DNA of 64,000 bases from Georgenia yuyongxinii (GCF_006352065.1 NZ_CP040915.1:1426001-1490000), one strand, 5' to 3'; counted from the first letter of the stretch, positions 17,636 through 28,163 are shown. Notes: generated by a model from the letters alone, not told the origin. A program made the numbers and translations.

Positions 17636-19257
17636 GGGCGGTCACGTCGGATGGCCGCGCCGGCGCCGGCGGGAACAATGGAGCGGTGACCGCTTCGCCA
17701 GACGACGCCCCGCTGCGCCCCGCCGCACCACCGCCGCACCGCCTCGGCGATCTCGCCGCGGCCTTCCGCCTCGACCCGTCCGGGGCACCCGGGTGGCAGG
17801 ACGTCCTCGTCTCCGGCGTCCGCGCCGACAACCGGCAGGTCGCCGGCGGTGAGCTGTTCGCCGCGCACACCGGGGCCCACGTCCACGGCGCCCGGTTCGC
17901 CCCGGCCGCCGTCGCCGCCGGCGCCGCCGCGGTCCTCACCGACCCCGCCGGCGCCGAGCTGCTCGCCGGCACCGACCTCGGCGTCCCCGTCCTCGTGGCG
18001 GCGGACGTCCCCGCCCTGCTCGGCCGGCTCGCCGCCGAGCTCTACGGCCTCCCCGGCCAGACCCTGGGCACCTTCGCGGTGACCGGCACGAACGGCAAGA
18101 CCACCGTGGCGTTCATGGTCGACCACGCCCTGCGTGCGCTCGGCCGCACCACCGGGCTCATCGGCACCGTCGAGGTGCGGGTCGGCGACCGGGCCGTCCC
18201 CGCGACCCTGACCACCCCCCAGCCCGCCGACCTGCAGGCCCTCCTGGCCGCCATGGTCGACGCCGGGGTGGACGACCTGGTCATGGAGGTCTCCTCCCAC
18301 GCGCTCGCCCTGGGCCGGGTGGAGCCGCTGGTCTACGACGTCGCCGGCTTCACCAACCTCACCCAGGACCACCTCGACTTCCACGGCGACCTGGAGAGCT
18401 ACTTCCAGGCCAAGGCCGGCCTCTTCGCCCCCGCGCGGTCCCGCCGCGGCGTGGCGCTGGTCGACGACGCCTGGGGTCGCCGGCTCGTCGACCAGGCGCG
18501 CGCCGCCGGCACCCCGACCGTCGCGCTGGCCGTGACCGCCGCCGCCGACGTCCCCGCCGACTGGCGGGTGGAGGACGTGCGCGTGGACGCCACGGGCACC
18601 GCCTTCACCCTCGCCCACACCGACGGCCGCACCCTGCGCGCCACCACCGCGATGCCCGGCACCTTCAACCTCGCCAACGCCGCCCTGGCGGCGGCCATGG
18701 TGCTGGAGTCCGGCGTGGACCCGGTCGCGCTGCAGCAAGCGCTCGACGCCGCCGGCGGCCTCAGCCCCGCCGTCCCGGGCCGGATGGAGCAGCTCAGCGA
18801 CGCGCCCCGCGTCCTCGTCGACTTCGCCCACAACACCGACGCCCTGGCCCAGGCCCTCGCCGCGCTGCGCCCCACCACCACCGGCCGCCTCGTGGTGCTC
18901 TTCGGCGCCGCGGGGGAGCGGGACCGCACCAAACGCCCCGAGATGGGCCGTGTGGCGGCCGAGGCCGCCGACGTCGTGGTGGTCACCGACGACGACCCCC
19001 ACGACGAGCCTCCCGCCCAGATCCGCGCCGAGGTCCTCGCCGGCGCCCGCGCTGTGAGAGGCGCCACCGTCCGTGAGATTGCCCTGAGGGCGGAGGCCAT
19101 CCGTACGGTGGTCCTCGAGGCCCGCGCGGAGGACACGGTGCTCGTGGCCGGTCGTGGGCACGAGACCGTCCAGGAGATCGCGGGCACCGCACACCAGCTG
19201 GACGATCGAGACGAGGTGCGCGCGGCGCTCGCGCAGCGCACCGGAGGACCCGAATGA
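17632..19257 (+). CDS. murE: UDP-MurNAc-tripeptide synthetase (UDP-MurNAc-L-Ala-D-Glu ligase, third residue)
   Basis: A 541-residue Mur ligase that adds the third, diamino, residue to UDP-MurNAc-L-Ala-D-Glu. ATP loop TGTNGKTT (151-158), SSHAL (221-225), NLTQDHLDFHG, the carbamylated Lys261 in SYFQAKAGLF and the C-terminal GAAGERDRTKRPEMG are all present. The substrate loop reads VTDDDPHDEP (451-460); DAP-adding enzymes have DNPR with an Arg that binds DAP, here replaced by His457. This argues for L-lysine or L-ornithine. The GTG at 17632 overlaps the ftsI stop; an in-frame GTG at 17686 is an equally possible start that would remove a low-complexity 18-residue lead. Confidence 0.93.
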   Translation: MRAVTSDGRAGAGGNNGAVTASPDDAPLRPAAPPPHRLGDLAAAFRLDPSGAPGWQDVLVSGVRADNRQVAGGELFAAHTGAHVHGARFAPAAVAAGAAAVLTDPAGAELLAGTDLGVPVLVAADVPALLGRLAAELYGLPGQTLGTFAVTGTNGKTTVAFMVDHALRALGRTTGLIGTVEVRVGDRAVPATLTTPQPADLQALLAAMVDAGVDDLVMEVSSHALALGRVEPLVYDVAGFTNLTQDHLDFHGDLESYFQAKAGLFAPARSRRGVALVDDAWGRRLVDQARAAGTPTVALAVTAAADVPADWRVEDVRVDATGTAFTLAHTDGRTLRATTAMPGTFNLANAALAAAMVLESGVDPVALQQALDAAGGLSPAVPGRMEQLSDAPRVLVDFAHNTDALAQALAALRPTTTGRLVVLFGAAGERDRTKRPEMGRVAAEAADVVVVTDDDPHDEPPAQIRAEVLAGARAVRGATVREIALRAEAIRTVVLEARAEDTVLVAGRGHETVQEIAGTAHQLDDRDEVRAALAQRTGGPE

Positions 19258-20717
19258 TCACCATGACCCTGGCCGAGGTCGCCGCCGCCACCGGCGGGCG
19301 CCTCGCCGGACCGGCCACCGGCGCCGTCATCGACGGCGAGGTGGTCACCGACTCCCGCGCCGCCGGCCCCGGCGACCTCTTCGCCGCCTTCGCTGGTGAG
19401 CACGTCGACGGGCACGACTACGTCGCCCGGGCGCTGGCCGCCGGCGCGACGGGGGCGCTCGTCGCACGCGCGGGCGCCGCCCCGGACGCCCAGGACCGCC
19501 TCGTCGTCGTCGACGACGTCGCCGCGGCCCTCGGCACGCTCGCCCGGCACGTCCTCGCCCAGGTCCGCGCGGCCCGCGGCCCGCACGACCAGCTGCGGGT
19601 GGTCGCGGTGACCGGGTCGGTCGGCAAGACCACGACGAAGGACCTCCTCGCCCACCTCCTGGCCCCGCTCGGGGACCGCATCGCCCCGCCCGGGTCCTTC
19701 AACAACGAGATCGGGCTGCCGCTGACCGTCCTGCGCACCCGGCCGAGCACGGCCACGCTCGTGCTGGAGATGGGCGCGGACCGGGTGGGCAACCTCGACT
19801 ACCTCACCTCCGTCGCCCCGCCGGACGTGGCGGTCGTGCTCGCCGTCGGCCGCGCCCACCTGGGCGAGTTCGGCGGCATCGAGAACGTGGCGAAGGCGAA
19901 GTCCGAGCTCGTCACCGGCCTGGCCCCGCAGGGCACCGCCGTGCTCAACGCCGACGACCCCCGCGTCGCCGCCATGGCGCCGTTGGCGCCCGCCCGGGTG
20001 GTCACCTTCGGCCGCGGCCCGGACGCGTCCGTGCAGGCGCACGACGTCACCCTCGACGATGCCGGGCACGCCCGCTTCACCCTCACCGCCCCCGCGGGCA
20101 GCGTCCCGGTGACGCTGGCGCTGGTGGGGGAGCACCACGTCACCAACGCCCTCGCCGCCGCGGCCGTCGCGCTCGAGCTCGGCCTGCCGCTGGCGGACGT
20201 CGCGGCGGCGCTGGGCACCGCCGGTGCGGCGAGCCCGCACCGCATGGACGTGCGCACCCGCGCCGACGGTGTCCGCATCGTCGACGACTCCTACAACGCC
20301 AACCCCGACTCCATGCGCGCCGGGCTGCGTGCCCTGGCCGGCCTGCGCGGCACCGACCCCGCCGCCACCCGCCGGGTCGCGGTGCTCGGGGAGATGCTCG
20401 AGCTGGGCGAGGACTCCGCCGCCGAGCACGCCGACCTCGGCGCGGAGGTCGCCCGCCTGGGCGTGGACCTGCTGGTCGCCGTCGGCGCCGGGACCGCGCC
20501 GCTCGCGGCGGGCGCCCGCAGAGCCGGCGAGACCGTCCCGCGCGCCACTGAGGTCGTCGAGGTGGCCGACGTGTCCGGCGCCGCCGACCTTCTCGGCACC
20601 CGCCTGCGCGCCGGTGACGTCGTCCTGCTCAAGGGCTCGAACGGCTCGGGCATCTGGCGGCTCGCCGACGAGCTCCTCGCAGCCCCGGCCACCGCGGAGA
20701 GGAGGATGCCCTCATGA
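19254..20717 (+). CDS. murF: UDP-MurNAc-tripeptide-D-Ala-D-Ala ligase
   Basis: A 487-residue Mur ligase that adds D-Ala-D-Ala to complete the UDP-MurNAc-pentapeptide. It begins [17 protein letters not shown]. The N-terminal domain has [25 protein letters not shown], the ATP loop is [14 protein letters not shown], then [13 protein letters not shown] and [14 protein letters not shown], and the C-terminal domain shows [14 protein letters not shown] and VLGEMLELG, all family-specific. The start overlaps murE by ATGA and the stop overlaps mraY the same way. Length is ordinary for the family. Confidence 0.97.
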   Translation: MITMTLAEVAAATGGRLAGPATGAVIDGEVVTDSRAAGPGDLFAAFAGEHVDGHDYVARALAAGATGALVARAGAAPDAQDRLVVVDDVAAALGTLARHVLAQVRAARGPHDQLRVVAVTGSVGKTTTKDLLAHLLAPLGDRIAPPGSFNNEIGLPLTVLRTRPSTATLVLEMGADRVGNLDYLTSVAPPDVAVVLAVGRAHLGEFGGIENVAKAKSELVTGLAPQGTAVLNADDPRVAAMAPLAPARVVTFGRGPDASVQAHDVTLDDAGHARFTLTAPAGSVPVTLALVGEHHVTNALAAAAVALELGLPLADVAAALGTAGAASPHRMDVRTRADGVRIVDDSYNANPDSMRAGLRALAGLRGTDPAATRRVAVLGEMLELGEDSAAEHADLGAEVARLGVDLLVAVGAGTAPLAAGARRAGETVPRATEVVEVADVSGAADLLGTRLRAGDVVLLKGSNGSGIWRLADELLAAPATAERRMPS

Positions 20718-21799
20718 TGGCCGTCCTGATCTCCGGCGCCGTCGCGCTTGTGCTCTCGCTGCTGGGCACCCCGCTGTTCATCCGGCTGCTGGTGCGCAAG
20801 AACTACGGCCAGTTCATCCGCGAGGACGGCCCGACGGCGCACTTCACCAAGCGCGGCACGCCCACCATGGGCGGGGTGGTCATCATCTCGGCCACCGTGC
20901 TGGGCTACGCGGTGGGCAACCTCGTCACGGGCCGGCCGCCGAACGCGTCGGGCATGCTGCTGCTGTTCCTCATGGTCGGCCTGGGGATCATCGGCTTCCT
21001 GGACGACTACATCAAGATCTCCCGGGAACGCTCCCTCGGCCTGAACCCCAAGGGCAAGATCATCGGGCAGGCCGCCATCGGCATCACCTTCGCGGTGCTC
21101 GCCCTGCAGTTCCCCAACGAGAACAACCGCACGCCGGCCTCGACGGAGATCTCCTTCATCCGCGACACCGGCATCGACCTGGCCTGGGCCGGTACGGCGC
21201 TGGGTCTGGTGCTGTTCGTGCTGTGGGCGAACTTCCTCATCACCGCCTGGTCCAACGCCGTCAACCTCACCGACGGCCTCGACGGCCTGGCCACCGGCAC
21301 CTCGATGCTCGTCTTCGGCGCCTACACGGTCATCACCATCTGGCAGTCCAACCAGACCTGCCAGTTCCTCCTCGAACCCGGACCGGAGTGCTACGAGGTC
21401 CGCGACCCCCGCGACCTCGCGATCGTCACGGCCGCCATCGTCGGCGCCTGCTTCGGGTTCCTGTGGTGGAACACGTCCCCGGCGCAGATCTTCATGGGCG
21501 ACACCGGCTCCCTGGCCCTGGGCGGGGCCCTGGCCGGGCTGTCGATCCTCACCCGCACCGAGATCCTCGGCGCGATCATCGGTGGCCTGTTCGTCATCAT
21601 CGTCATGAGCGACGTCATCCAGATCGGCTTCTTCAAGGCCACCGGCAGACGCGTGTTCCGGATGGCCCCCCTGCACCACCACTTCGAGCTCAAGGGCTGG
21701 GGCGAGGTCACCATCGTCGTGCGGTTCTGGATCATCGCCGCCCTCTTCGTCATGGCCGGGGTGGGCCTCTTCTACGCCGAGTGGGTGTCCGCGTCATGA
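20714..21799 (+). CDS. mraY: phospho-MurNAc-pentapeptide transferase (lipid I synthase)
   Basis: A 361-residue integral membrane enzyme with about ten helices that transfers phospho-MurNAc-pentapeptide to undecaprenyl phosphate. Family marks are [32 protein letters not shown] with the catalytic DD pair, [27 protein letters not shown] and the C-terminal [15 protein letters not shown] with the HHH motif. Start ATG overlaps the murF stop and the stop overlaps murD. It is the membrane entry step between the cytoplasmic Mur ligases and MurG. Confidence 0.98.
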   Translation: MMAVLISGAVALVLSLLGTPLFIRLLVRKNYGQFIREDGPTAHFTKRGTPTMGGVVIISATVLGYAVGNLVTGRPPNASGMLLLFLMVGLGIIGFLDDYIKISRERSLGLNPKGKIIGQAAIGITFAVLALQFPNENNRTPASTEISFIRDTGIDLAWAGTALGLVLFVLWANFLITAWSNAVNLTDGLDGLATGTSMLVFGAYTVITIWQSNQTCQFLLEPGPECYEVRDPRDLAIVTAAIVGACFGFLWWNTSPAQIFMGDTGSLALGGALAGLSILTRTEILGAIIGGLFVIIVMSDVIQIGFFKATGRRVFRMAPLHHHFELKGWGEVTIVVRFWIIAALFVMAGVGLFYAEWVSAS

Positions 21800-23289
21800 G
21801 CGCCATGAGCTCCGAACCCGTGCTCGACGGCGCCCGCGTCGCCGTCGTCGGGCTCGGCGCCTCCGGGCGGGCGGCACTCGAGGCGCTGGGCGCCACCGCG
21901 GCCGCGCGGCTTGCCGGCTACGACGCGGCGGAGGCCGCCCTCGACGCCGCACGGGACAGCGGCGAGGTGCCGCCGGTGACCAGCCTGCTCGCCGTCGCGG
22001 ACCCCGACCGGCTCGCCGACGAGGTGCTGACGGGCCGGCCCGACCTCGTCGTCGTCTCGCCGGGCGTGCCCGCCGTCTCCCCGCTCTACGCGCGGGCCGC
22101 CGCCGCGGGCGTCCCCGTGTGGAGCGAGGTGGAGCTCGCCTGGCGGCTGCGTGCGCCGCGGCCCGACGGCTCACGCGCCCCGTGGCTGACCCTGACCGGC
22201 ACCAACGGCAAGACCACCACGGTGGGCATGCTCACCTCGATCCTTCACGCGGCGGGGGAGCGGGCCGTCGCCGTCGGCAACGTCGGCACCCCGATCGTGC
22301 GCGTGGCCACCACGACCGGCCCCGACGCGCCGGACGTGCTCGCCGTGGAGCTGTCCAGCTTCCAGCTGCACGCCACCCACAGCGTCTCCCCGCAGGCCGC
22401 CGCCTGCCTCAACCTCGCCCCCGACCACATCGACTGGCACGGCTCCTACGAGGCCTACCGGGACGACAAGGCACGGGTCTTCGCCCGCACGCAGGTCGCC
22501 GCCGTCTACAACGAGGCCGACCCGGTCACCCGGCGCATGGTCGAGGACGCCGACGTCGTCGAGGGCGCCCGCGCCGTCGGCTTCACCCTGGGCAGCCCGG
22601 GAGTGGGACAGGTCGGCGTGGTGGAGGACCTGCTGGTCGACCGCGCCTTCATCCCCGAGCGCTGGCACAGCGCCGCCGAGCTCGCCGACCTCGCCGACCT
22701 CGCCCACCTGGCCCCCGCCGGCGGGGACGTCCCCGCGCACGTGGTGGCCAACGCGCTGGCCGCCGCCGCGCTGGCCCGCGCGCACGGGGTGGACCCGGAG
22801 CACGTGCAGCAGGGGCTGCGGGACTTCCCGGCCGGTGCCCACCGCATCGAGCGGGTCGCCGAGGTCGACGGCGTGGCGTACGTCGACGACTCCAAGGCCA
22901 CCAACGCCCACGCCGCCGCGGCGTCCCTGCGGGCCGTTCGGGCCGGCACGTGCGTGTGGATCGCCGGCGGCCTGGCCAAGGGTGCCCGCTTCGACGACCT
23001 GGTGGCCGGGCAGCGCGAGCACCTGCGCGCCGTCGTCCTCATCGGCACCGACCGTGAGCCGCTGCGCTCCGCGCTGGCGCGACACGCGGCGGACGTCCCC
23101 GTGATCGAGGTGACCGCCGACGATGATCAGGTGATGCCGACGGCCGTCGCCGAGGCGGCCCGGCTCGCCCAGCCCGGCGACACGGTGCTGCTGGCCCCGG
23201 CGTGCGCGTCGATGGACCAGTTCCGCAGCTACGCCGAGCGGGGTGAGGCGTTCGCCCGCGCGGCACGAGAGCTCGAGAGGCGGTCATGA
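21796..23289 (+). CDS. murD: UDP-MurNAc-L-Ala-D-Glu ligase
   Basis: A 497-residue Mur ligase that adds D-glutamate to UDP-MurNAc-L-Ala. The N-terminal Rossmann segment is [16 protein letters not shown]; the ATP loop is [24 protein letters not shown] and [17 protein letters not shown] follow; the C-terminal domain shows [17 protein letters not shown] and [20 protein letters not shown]. It is slightly longer than typical (about 450) through an inserted acidic/Ala-rich stretch near residues 285-315. ATG at 21796 overlaps the mraY stop; a second Met lies four codons in. Product feeds MurE. Confidence 0.97.
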   Translation: MSAMSSEPVLDGARVAVVGLGASGRAALEALGATAAARLAGYDAAEAALDAARDSGEVPPVTSLLAVADPDRLADEVLTGRPDLVVVSPGVPAVSPLYARAAAAGVPVWSEVELAWRLRAPRPDGSRAPWLTLTGTNGKTTTVGMLTSILHAAGERAVAVGNVGTPIVRVATTTGPDAPDVLAVELSSFQLHATHSVSPQAAACLNLAPDHIDWHGSYEAYRDDKARVFARTQVAAVYNEADPVTRRMVEDADVVEGARAVGFTLGSPGVGQVGVVEDLLVDRAFIPERWHSAAELADLADLAHLAPAGGDVPAHVVANALAAAALARAHGVDPEHVQQGLRDFPAGAHRIERVAEVDGVAYVDDSKATNAHAAAASLRAVRAGTCVWIAGGLAKGARFDDLVAGQREHLRAVVLIGTDREPLRSALARHAADVPVIEVTADDDQVMPTAVAEAARLAQPGDTVLLAPACASMDQFRSYAERGEAFARAARELERRS

Positions 23290-24584
23290 CCACGCTCGAC
23301 GGTGTCCGACGCCCCCGCAAGCTCACCACCGGCGTGCCACGGCCCGCGCGCGCGACCCCGCGTGCCGGCTCCCGTGGCAGCCGCAGCGCGGCCGCCGCAG
23401 ACCGTGAGATCACCGCACTGAGCTACTACCTCGTGGCCGGCGGGGCCCTGCTGCTGCTCGCCATCGGCGTGGTCATGGTGCTCTCCGCGTCGACCATCGA
23501 GTCCATCCGCGACAACGACGGCAACCCCTACGCCGAGTTCGTCGGCCAGGCCAAGTTCGTGCTCATCGGGCTGCCGCTGGGCATCGCCGCCTCACGGGTG
23601 CCGGTGGAGTGGTACCGCCGCCTGGCATGGCCCGCGTTCATCGGCGCCCTGGGCCTGCAGATGCTGATCTTCTCCCCGCTCGCGCGCGGGCAGGGCGGCA
23701 ACGTGAACTGGATCTACCTGCCCGGCGTGGGGCAGACCGTCCAGCCCTCGGAGTTCCTCAAGCTCGCCCTGGCCCTGTGGCTGGGCCTGGTGCTGGCCCG
23801 CAAGGGCCGCCTGCTCGCGGACTGGCGGCACGTGCTGCTGCCCGGAATCGTCGGCGCGGGCGCCGCCGTCGGCCTGGTGATGGCCGGGCACGACATGGGC
23901 ACCGTGCTCGTCATCGTCGCACTCGTGGCCGGGGCGTACTTCGTGGCCGGCCTGCCGCTGCGCTGGTTCGGCGTCGCCGGCGTCCTGGGTGCCGGGGCGA
24001 TGGCGTTTCTCGTGGCGCTTTCCCCCAGCCGGGTGAACCGCGTGATGAGCTTCCTCGGCGCGTCCGAGGCCGACCCGTCGGGCGTGGGCTTCCAGACCCG
24101 GCACGGCCTGTGGGGGCTGGGCACCGGCGGCGTCTCCGGCATCGGGCTGGGCGCCTCGCGGGAGAAGTGGTCCTACCTGCCCGAGGCCCAGAACGACTTC
24201 ATCTTCGCCATCCTCGGCGAGGAGCTGGGCCTGCTCGGCACCCTGGTGGTGCTCGGCCTGTTCGCCGTGCTCGCGCTCGGGATGTTCCGGGTGGTCCGGC
24301 GCCACCGCGACCCCTTCGCGCAGATCACGACGGCGGCCATCGCCACCTGGATCCTCGCCCAGGCCCTGGTGAACATCGGCGTGGTCATCGGGCTGCTGCC
24401 GGTCATCGGCGTGCCGCTGCCGCTGGTCTCGGCGGGCGGCTCGGCGATGATCTCCAGCCTGATGGCGATCGGCGTGGTGCTCGCCTTCGCGCGCACCGAG
24501 CCGGGGGCGGCTCGGGCGCTGGCGTCTCGCAAGGGTGTGGTGCGCCGTTCGCTCGCGGTGGTCGGGGGGCGTCGCCGTGGCTGA
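23286..24584 (+). CDS. ftsW: septal peptidoglycan glycosyltransferase FtsW (SEDS family)
   Basis: A 432-residue SEDS polymerase with about ten membrane helices that polymerises lipid II at the septum with FtsI. A basic, disordered cytoplasmic tail (1-38) precedes the first helix. Diagnostic stretches are VQPSEFLKLAL, GHDMGTVLVI, the extracellular loop with RHGLWGLGTGGVSGIGLGASREKWSYLPEAQNDFIFAILGEELG (conserved catalytic-region motif; written in parts it includes GLGTGG and PEAQNDFIF), and GLLPVIGVPLPLVSAGGSA. ATG overlaps the murD stop; the stop lies inside the murG start region. Confidence 0.96.
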   Translation: MTTLDGVRRPRKLTTGVPRPARATPRAGSRGSRSAAAADREITALSYYLVAGGALLLLAIGVVMVLSASTIESIRDNDGNPYAEFVGQAKFVLIGLPLGIAASRVPVEWYRRLAWPAFIGALGLQMLIFSPLARGQGGNVNWIYLPGVGQTVQPSEFLKLALALWLGLVLARKGRLLADWRHVLLPGIVGAGAAVGLVMAGHDMGTVLVIVALVAGAYFVAGLPLRWFGVAGVLGAGAMAFLVALSPSRVNRVMSFLGASEADPSGVGFQTRHGLWGLGTGGVSGIGLGASREKWSYLPEAQNDFIFAILGEELGLLGTLVVLGLFAVLALGMFRVVRRHRDPFAQITTAAIATWILAQALVNIGVVIGLLPVIGVPLPLVSAGGSAMISSLMAIGVVLAFARTEPGAARALASRKGVVRRSLAVVGGRRRG

Positions 24585-25752
24585 GAGCACCGCGCCGCTG
24601 CGGGCGCTGCTCGCCGGTGGCGGCACCGCCGGGCACGTCAACCCCCTGCTCGCCACCGCCGCCGCGCTCACCGCCCGGCCCGGCGGGGCCGAGGTGACCG
24701 CGCTCGGCACCGCGGCGGGCCTGGAGGACACCCTCGTGCCGGCGGCCGGCTACCCCCTGCGCCACGTGCCCCGGGTGCCCCTGCCCCGCCGTCCCTCGCT
24801 CGACCTGCTGCGGCTGCCGGTCAACCTGACCCGCGCCGTCCGCGCGGCCGGCGACGCCATCCGGGACACCCGGGCCGAGGTGGTGGTCGGGTTCGGCGGC
24901 TACGTGGCCACGCCCGCCTACCTGGCCGCGCGCCGCCTCGGGGTACCCGTGGTGATCCACGAGCAGAACGCGCGCCCGGGGCTGGCCAACCGGCTCGGGG
25001 CCCGCTGGGCCACCGCCGTCGCCCTGACCTTCGCCTCGACGCCGCTGCGCGCCGGCCGCGGCCGTACCGAGGTGACCGGACTGCCGCTGCGCACCCCCGT
25101 TGCCGCGCTCGTGGCCGACCGGGCCACACTGGCCGGCGCCGCGGCACGCCGGGCCGCGGCGGCGGCCGAGCTGGGCCTGGACCCGGACCGGCCCACCCTG
25201 CTCGTCACCGGCGGCTCCCTCGGCGCCCAGCGCCTCAACGAGGCGGTCCCCGCGGCAGCCGCGGCGGTGCTCCGCGCCGGCGCGCAGGTGCTGCACCTGA
25301 CGGGTCGTGGCAAGGACGGGCCCGTGCGTGCCGCCCTGGCCTCCGCCGACCCCGCGCAGTACCACGTGCGTGAGTACCTTCCCGAGATGGAGCTCGCCTA
25401 TGCGTGCGCGGACCTGGTGGTCTGCCGCTCGGGTGCCGGCACCGTCGCCGAGCTCGCCGCCCTCGGGCTGCCCGCCGTCTATGTCCCCCTCCCGGTGGGC
25501 AACGGCGAGCAGCGGCTCAACGCCGCCGACGTCGTCGCCGCCGGCGGGGGAGTCCTCGTCGCCGACGCCGACCTGGACGCCGCCTGGGTCTCCGGCCACG
25601 TCCCCGCCCTGCTCGCCGACCGCGAGGCGCTGGCCCGCATGGGTGCCGCCGCGGCCGGCGCCGGCCCGGGCGACGGCGCCGACCGCCTGGCCGCGATCGT
25701 CGCCGAGGCCGCCGGGCGCCCCGCCGCGCCGGAGGGGGAGGACCGTGGCTGA
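24577..25752 (+). CDS. murG: UDP-GlcNAc:lipid I N-acetylglucosaminyltransferase
   Basis: A 391-residue peripheral membrane GT-B enzyme that turns lipid I into lipid II. The N-terminal glycine loop is LLAGGGTAGHVNPLL; VVGFGGYVATPAYLAA and VVIHEQNARPGLANRL follow; the donor domain has LLVTGGSLGAQRLNEAV, VVCRSGAGTVAELAALG and PAVYVPLPVGNGEQRLNA. Position 34 onward matches the family. The GTG at 24577 was preferred over a farther upstream start because a G-rich Shine-Dalgarno stretch precedes it and the family begins a few residues before the glycine loop. It overlaps ftsW by eight bases and murC by eight bases. Confidence 0.96.
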   Translation: MAESTAPLRALLAGGGTAGHVNPLLATAAALTARPGGAEVTALGTAAGLEDTLVPAAGYPLRHVPRVPLPRRPSLDLLRLPVNLTRAVRAAGDAIRDTRAEVVVGFGGYVATPAYLAARRLGVPVVIHEQNARPGLANRLGARWATAVALTFASTPLRAGRGRTEVTGLPLRTPVAALVADRATLAGAAARRAAAAAELGLDPDRPTLLVTGGSLGAQRLNEAVPAAAAAVLRAGAQVLHLTGRGKDGPVRAALASADPAQYHVREYLPEMELAYACADLVVCRSGAGTVAELAALGLPAVYVPLPVGNGEQRLNAADVVAAGGGVLVADADLDAAWVSGHVPALLADREALARMGAAAAGAGPGDGADRLAAIVAEAAGRPAAPEGEDRG

Positions 25753-27121
25753 CCGCTTCCACCTCGTCGGCATCGGGGGCGCCGGCATGTCCGCGGTCGC
25801 GGAGCTCCTGCTCAGCCGCGGCCACGCCGTCTCCGGCTCCGACCAGCGCGACTCCGCCGTCCTGGCCCGCCTGCGCGGCCTCGGCGCCCAGGTGCACGTG
25901 GGCCACGACGGCGCCCACGTGCCCGCCGACGCCGCCGTGGTCGTCTCCACCGCCGTTCGCGAGACCAACCCCGAGCTGGCGGTGGCCCGCACCCGGGGGC
26001 AGCAAGTGCTCCACCGCTCACAGGCCCTGGCGCTGGCCGCGGCGGGCCTGGACTTCGTGGCGGTGGCCGGCGCGCACGGCAAGACCTCCACGTCCGCCAT
26101 GCTCGCCGTCGCCCTGCGCGAGGCGGGCGAGGACCCCTCCTACGCCATCGGCGGCACCGTCCTGGCCCTGGGCACCGGCGCCCACCTGGGGCAGGGGCGC
26201 GCGTTCGTCGCCGAGGCCGACGAGTCGGACGGCTCCTTCCTCAACTACGCCCCCACGGTCGCCGTGGTCACCAACATCGAGCCCGACCACCTCGACCACC
26301 ACGGCTCCGAGGCCGCCTTCCGGCAGGCCTTCGAGGACTTCGCCGGCCGCATCGTGCCCGGCGGCCTGCTCGTGGCCTGTGCCGACGACCCCGGCGCCCT
26401 CGCGCTCGCCCGGCACGCCGCGGCGGCCGGGATCCGCGTGCGCACCTACGGCACCGGCCCCGGGGACCTGCCCGGGCACGTGCGGATGGACCTCACCGAG
26501 CTGGGGCCCCGCGGGTCCACGGCCGTCCTGCACGACGACGCACGCCAGGAGCCGCTCGAGCTCGCCGTCGGCGGGGCGCACATGCTGCTCAACGCCGCCG
26601 GCGCGTGGTGCGCGGGGGTCGAGCTCGGCGTGGCGCCGGACGTCATGGCGCGGGCGCTGGGCGCCTTCACCGGCACCGGGCGCCGCTTCGAGGAGAAGGG
26701 CGCCGCCGCCGGCGTCCGCGTGGTCGACGACTACGCCCACCACCCCACCGAGGTGGCCGCCACGCTGCGCACCGCCCGGCTCGCCGCCGCGGGTGGCCGG
26801 GTGCTGGCGCTGTTCCAGCCGCACCTGTACTCGCGCACCCAGAACTTCGCGGGCGCCTTCGCCGAGGCGCTCGCCCTGGCCGACGAGGTGGTCGTGACCG
26901 ACGTGTACGCCGCGCGGGAGGACCCCCTGCCCGGCGTGGACGGCTCGCTCATCACCGACGCGATGAGCGCCGCCGCCGCCCGGTACGTGCCCGACCGGAT
27001 CGAGGCCGCCCGTGCCCTGGCCGACCTCGCCCGGCCCGGCGACCTGGCCATGACGGTCGGCGCCGGGGACGTCACCGAGCTGGGCGCGGTGATCCTCGAC
27101 CGGCTGCGGGAGCGGGCATGA
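25745..27121 (+). CDS. murC: UDP-MurNAc-L-alanine ligase
   Basis: A 458-residue Mur ligase that adds L-alanine to UDP-MurNAc, the first amino acid step. It opens with VADRFHLVGIGGAGMSAVAE, a Rossmann loop specific for MurC. The ATP loop is VAGAHGKTSTSAM, then AEADESDGSFLNY, TNIEPDHLDHHGS, and in the C-terminal domain VVDDYAHHPTEV and FQPHLYSRTQNF. GTG at 25745 overlaps the murG stop. The order murG-murC-ftsQ is standard for actinobacteria; no ddl follows. Confidence 0.97.
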   Translation: MADRFHLVGIGGAGMSAVAELLLSRGHAVSGSDQRDSAVLARLRGLGAQVHVGHDGAHVPADAAVVVSTAVRETNPELAVARTRGQQVLHRSQALALAAAGLDFVAVAGAHGKTSTSAMLAVALREAGEDPSYAIGGTVLALGTGAHLGQGRAFVAEADESDGSFLNYAPTVAVVTNIEPDHLDHHGSEAAFRQAFEDFAGRIVPGGLLVACADDPGALALARHAAAAGIRVRTYGTGPGDLPGHVRMDLTELGPRGSTAVLHDDARQEPLELAVGGAHMLLNAAGAWCAGVELGVAPDVMARALGAFTGTGRRFEEKGAAAGVRVVDDYAHHPTEVAATLRTARLAAAGGRVLALFQPHLYSRTQNFAGAFAEALALADEVVVTDVYAAREDPLPGVDGSLITDAMSAAAARYVPDRIEAARALADLARPGDLAMTVGAGDVTELGAVILDRLRERA

Positions 27122-28050
27122 GGCCGCCCGCCGCACCCCGGCAGCCGCGTCGCCCCGCCCCCCGGCCCGCCCCGCGTTCCACCGCTCGACCGGCCGCCGG
27201 CACCGAGGTGACCGTGCGCCCACCCGCGGAGCGCCGCGCACCGGCAAGCCCGGCCCAGGCGCGCCCGGCCCAGGCACGGCCGGTCGGCACCGGGAACGTG
27301 CTCGGCCGCGGCGGCGGGCAACGGGTCAGCACCGGCCTCACCGCCCGGATGGCCGAGCGCGAAGCCGCGGCCCGACGGTTGCGGCTGGTGCGTGCCGCCG
27401 TCGCCGCCGGGGTGCTCGCCGTCCTCGCGGCGGTGGCCTGGGTGCTGCTGGCCTCGCCGGTGCTGGCGCTGGAGGAGGTCGAGGTGACCCTCACCGGCAC
27501 CACAGTGGACGAGGCCACCGTGCGGGCCGTCGTCGAGCCTGAGCTCGGCACGCCGCTGCTGCGCGTGAGCACCTCCGCGATCACCGCACGCCTGAGGGAC
27601 ATCCCCCAGGTCGAGAAGGCGCAGGTGGTCCGGTCCTGGCCCCGGGGCGTCGCCGTGAGCGTCGTGGCTCGCGAGCCGGTCGCAGCCGTCGCGCAGGGCG
27701 AGGGCTGGGTCCTGCTCGACGCCGACGGCGTGCAGGTCGCCGCGGGCGGCGCGGTGCCCGAGGGCCTGCCGCAGGTCACGGTCCCGCTGGACGCGGCCGA
27801 CGAGACGGCGCCGGCACTGCGGGCCGTGCTCGCGGTGCTGGCCGCCCTGCCCGAGGACGTCCTCGGCCAGGTCGCCACCGCGGGAGCCTCCGGCACCGCG
27901 CAGGTCACGCTCACCCTGGACGACGGCGCCACGGTCCGGTGGGGCAGCGCGCAGGAGAGCGAGCTGAAGACGCAGGTGCTGCGGGTGCTCCGGCAGCAGA
28001 CCGCGGGGGTGTACGACGTGAGCGTGCCCCGCTCGCCGACCACCTCGTGA
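27118..28050 (+). CDS. ftsQ: cell division protein FtsQ
   Basis: A 310-residue bitopic divisome protein. A long Pro/Arg/Ala-rich cytoplasmic region (1-90) precedes one transmembrane helix (about 95-118). The POTRA domain begins ALEEVEVTLTGTTVDEATVRAVVEPELGTPLL and includes DIPQVEKAQVVRSWPRGVAVSVVAREPVA, the conserved FtsQ core. It recruits FtsL and its partner to the septum. A tandem AQARP unit in the tail is simple-sequence drift. ATG overlaps the murC stop; it is the last gene before the separately promoted ftsZ. Confidence 0.95.
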   Translation: MRPPAAPRQPRRPAPRPAPRSTARPAAGTEVTVRPPAERRAPASPAQARPAQARPVGTGNVLGRGGGQRVSTGLTARMAEREAAARRLRLVRAAVAAGVLAVLAAVAWVLLASPVLALEEVEVTLTGTTVDEATVRAVVEPELGTPLLRVSTSAITARLRDIPQVEKAQVVRSWPRGVAVSVVAREPVAAVAQGEGWVLLDADGVQVAAGGAVPEGLPQVTVPLDAADETAPALRAVLAVLAALPEDVLGQVATAGASGTAQVTLTLDDGATVRWGSAQESELKTQVLRVLRQQTAGVYDVSVPRSPTTS

Positions 28051-28103
28051 GGGCGGCCGAGGAGGCGCGCACCACATGCCGCGCGACACGCACCCCATGG
28101 TGA

Positions 28104-28132
28104 TTGCCCCGCCCCGGCCGGGGACCTAGCGT
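28104..28132 (+). promoter_or_regulatory. candidate ftsZ promoter
   Basis: TTGCCC (28104-28109) and TAGCGT (28127-28132) are separated by 17 bases in the 168-base gap between ftsQ and ftsZ. This would give ftsZ its own transcript with a leader of about 80 bases. Confidence 0.45.
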
Positions 28133-28163
28133 CCTCGGTGGGGGCAGGAAATGACATAAGTCT

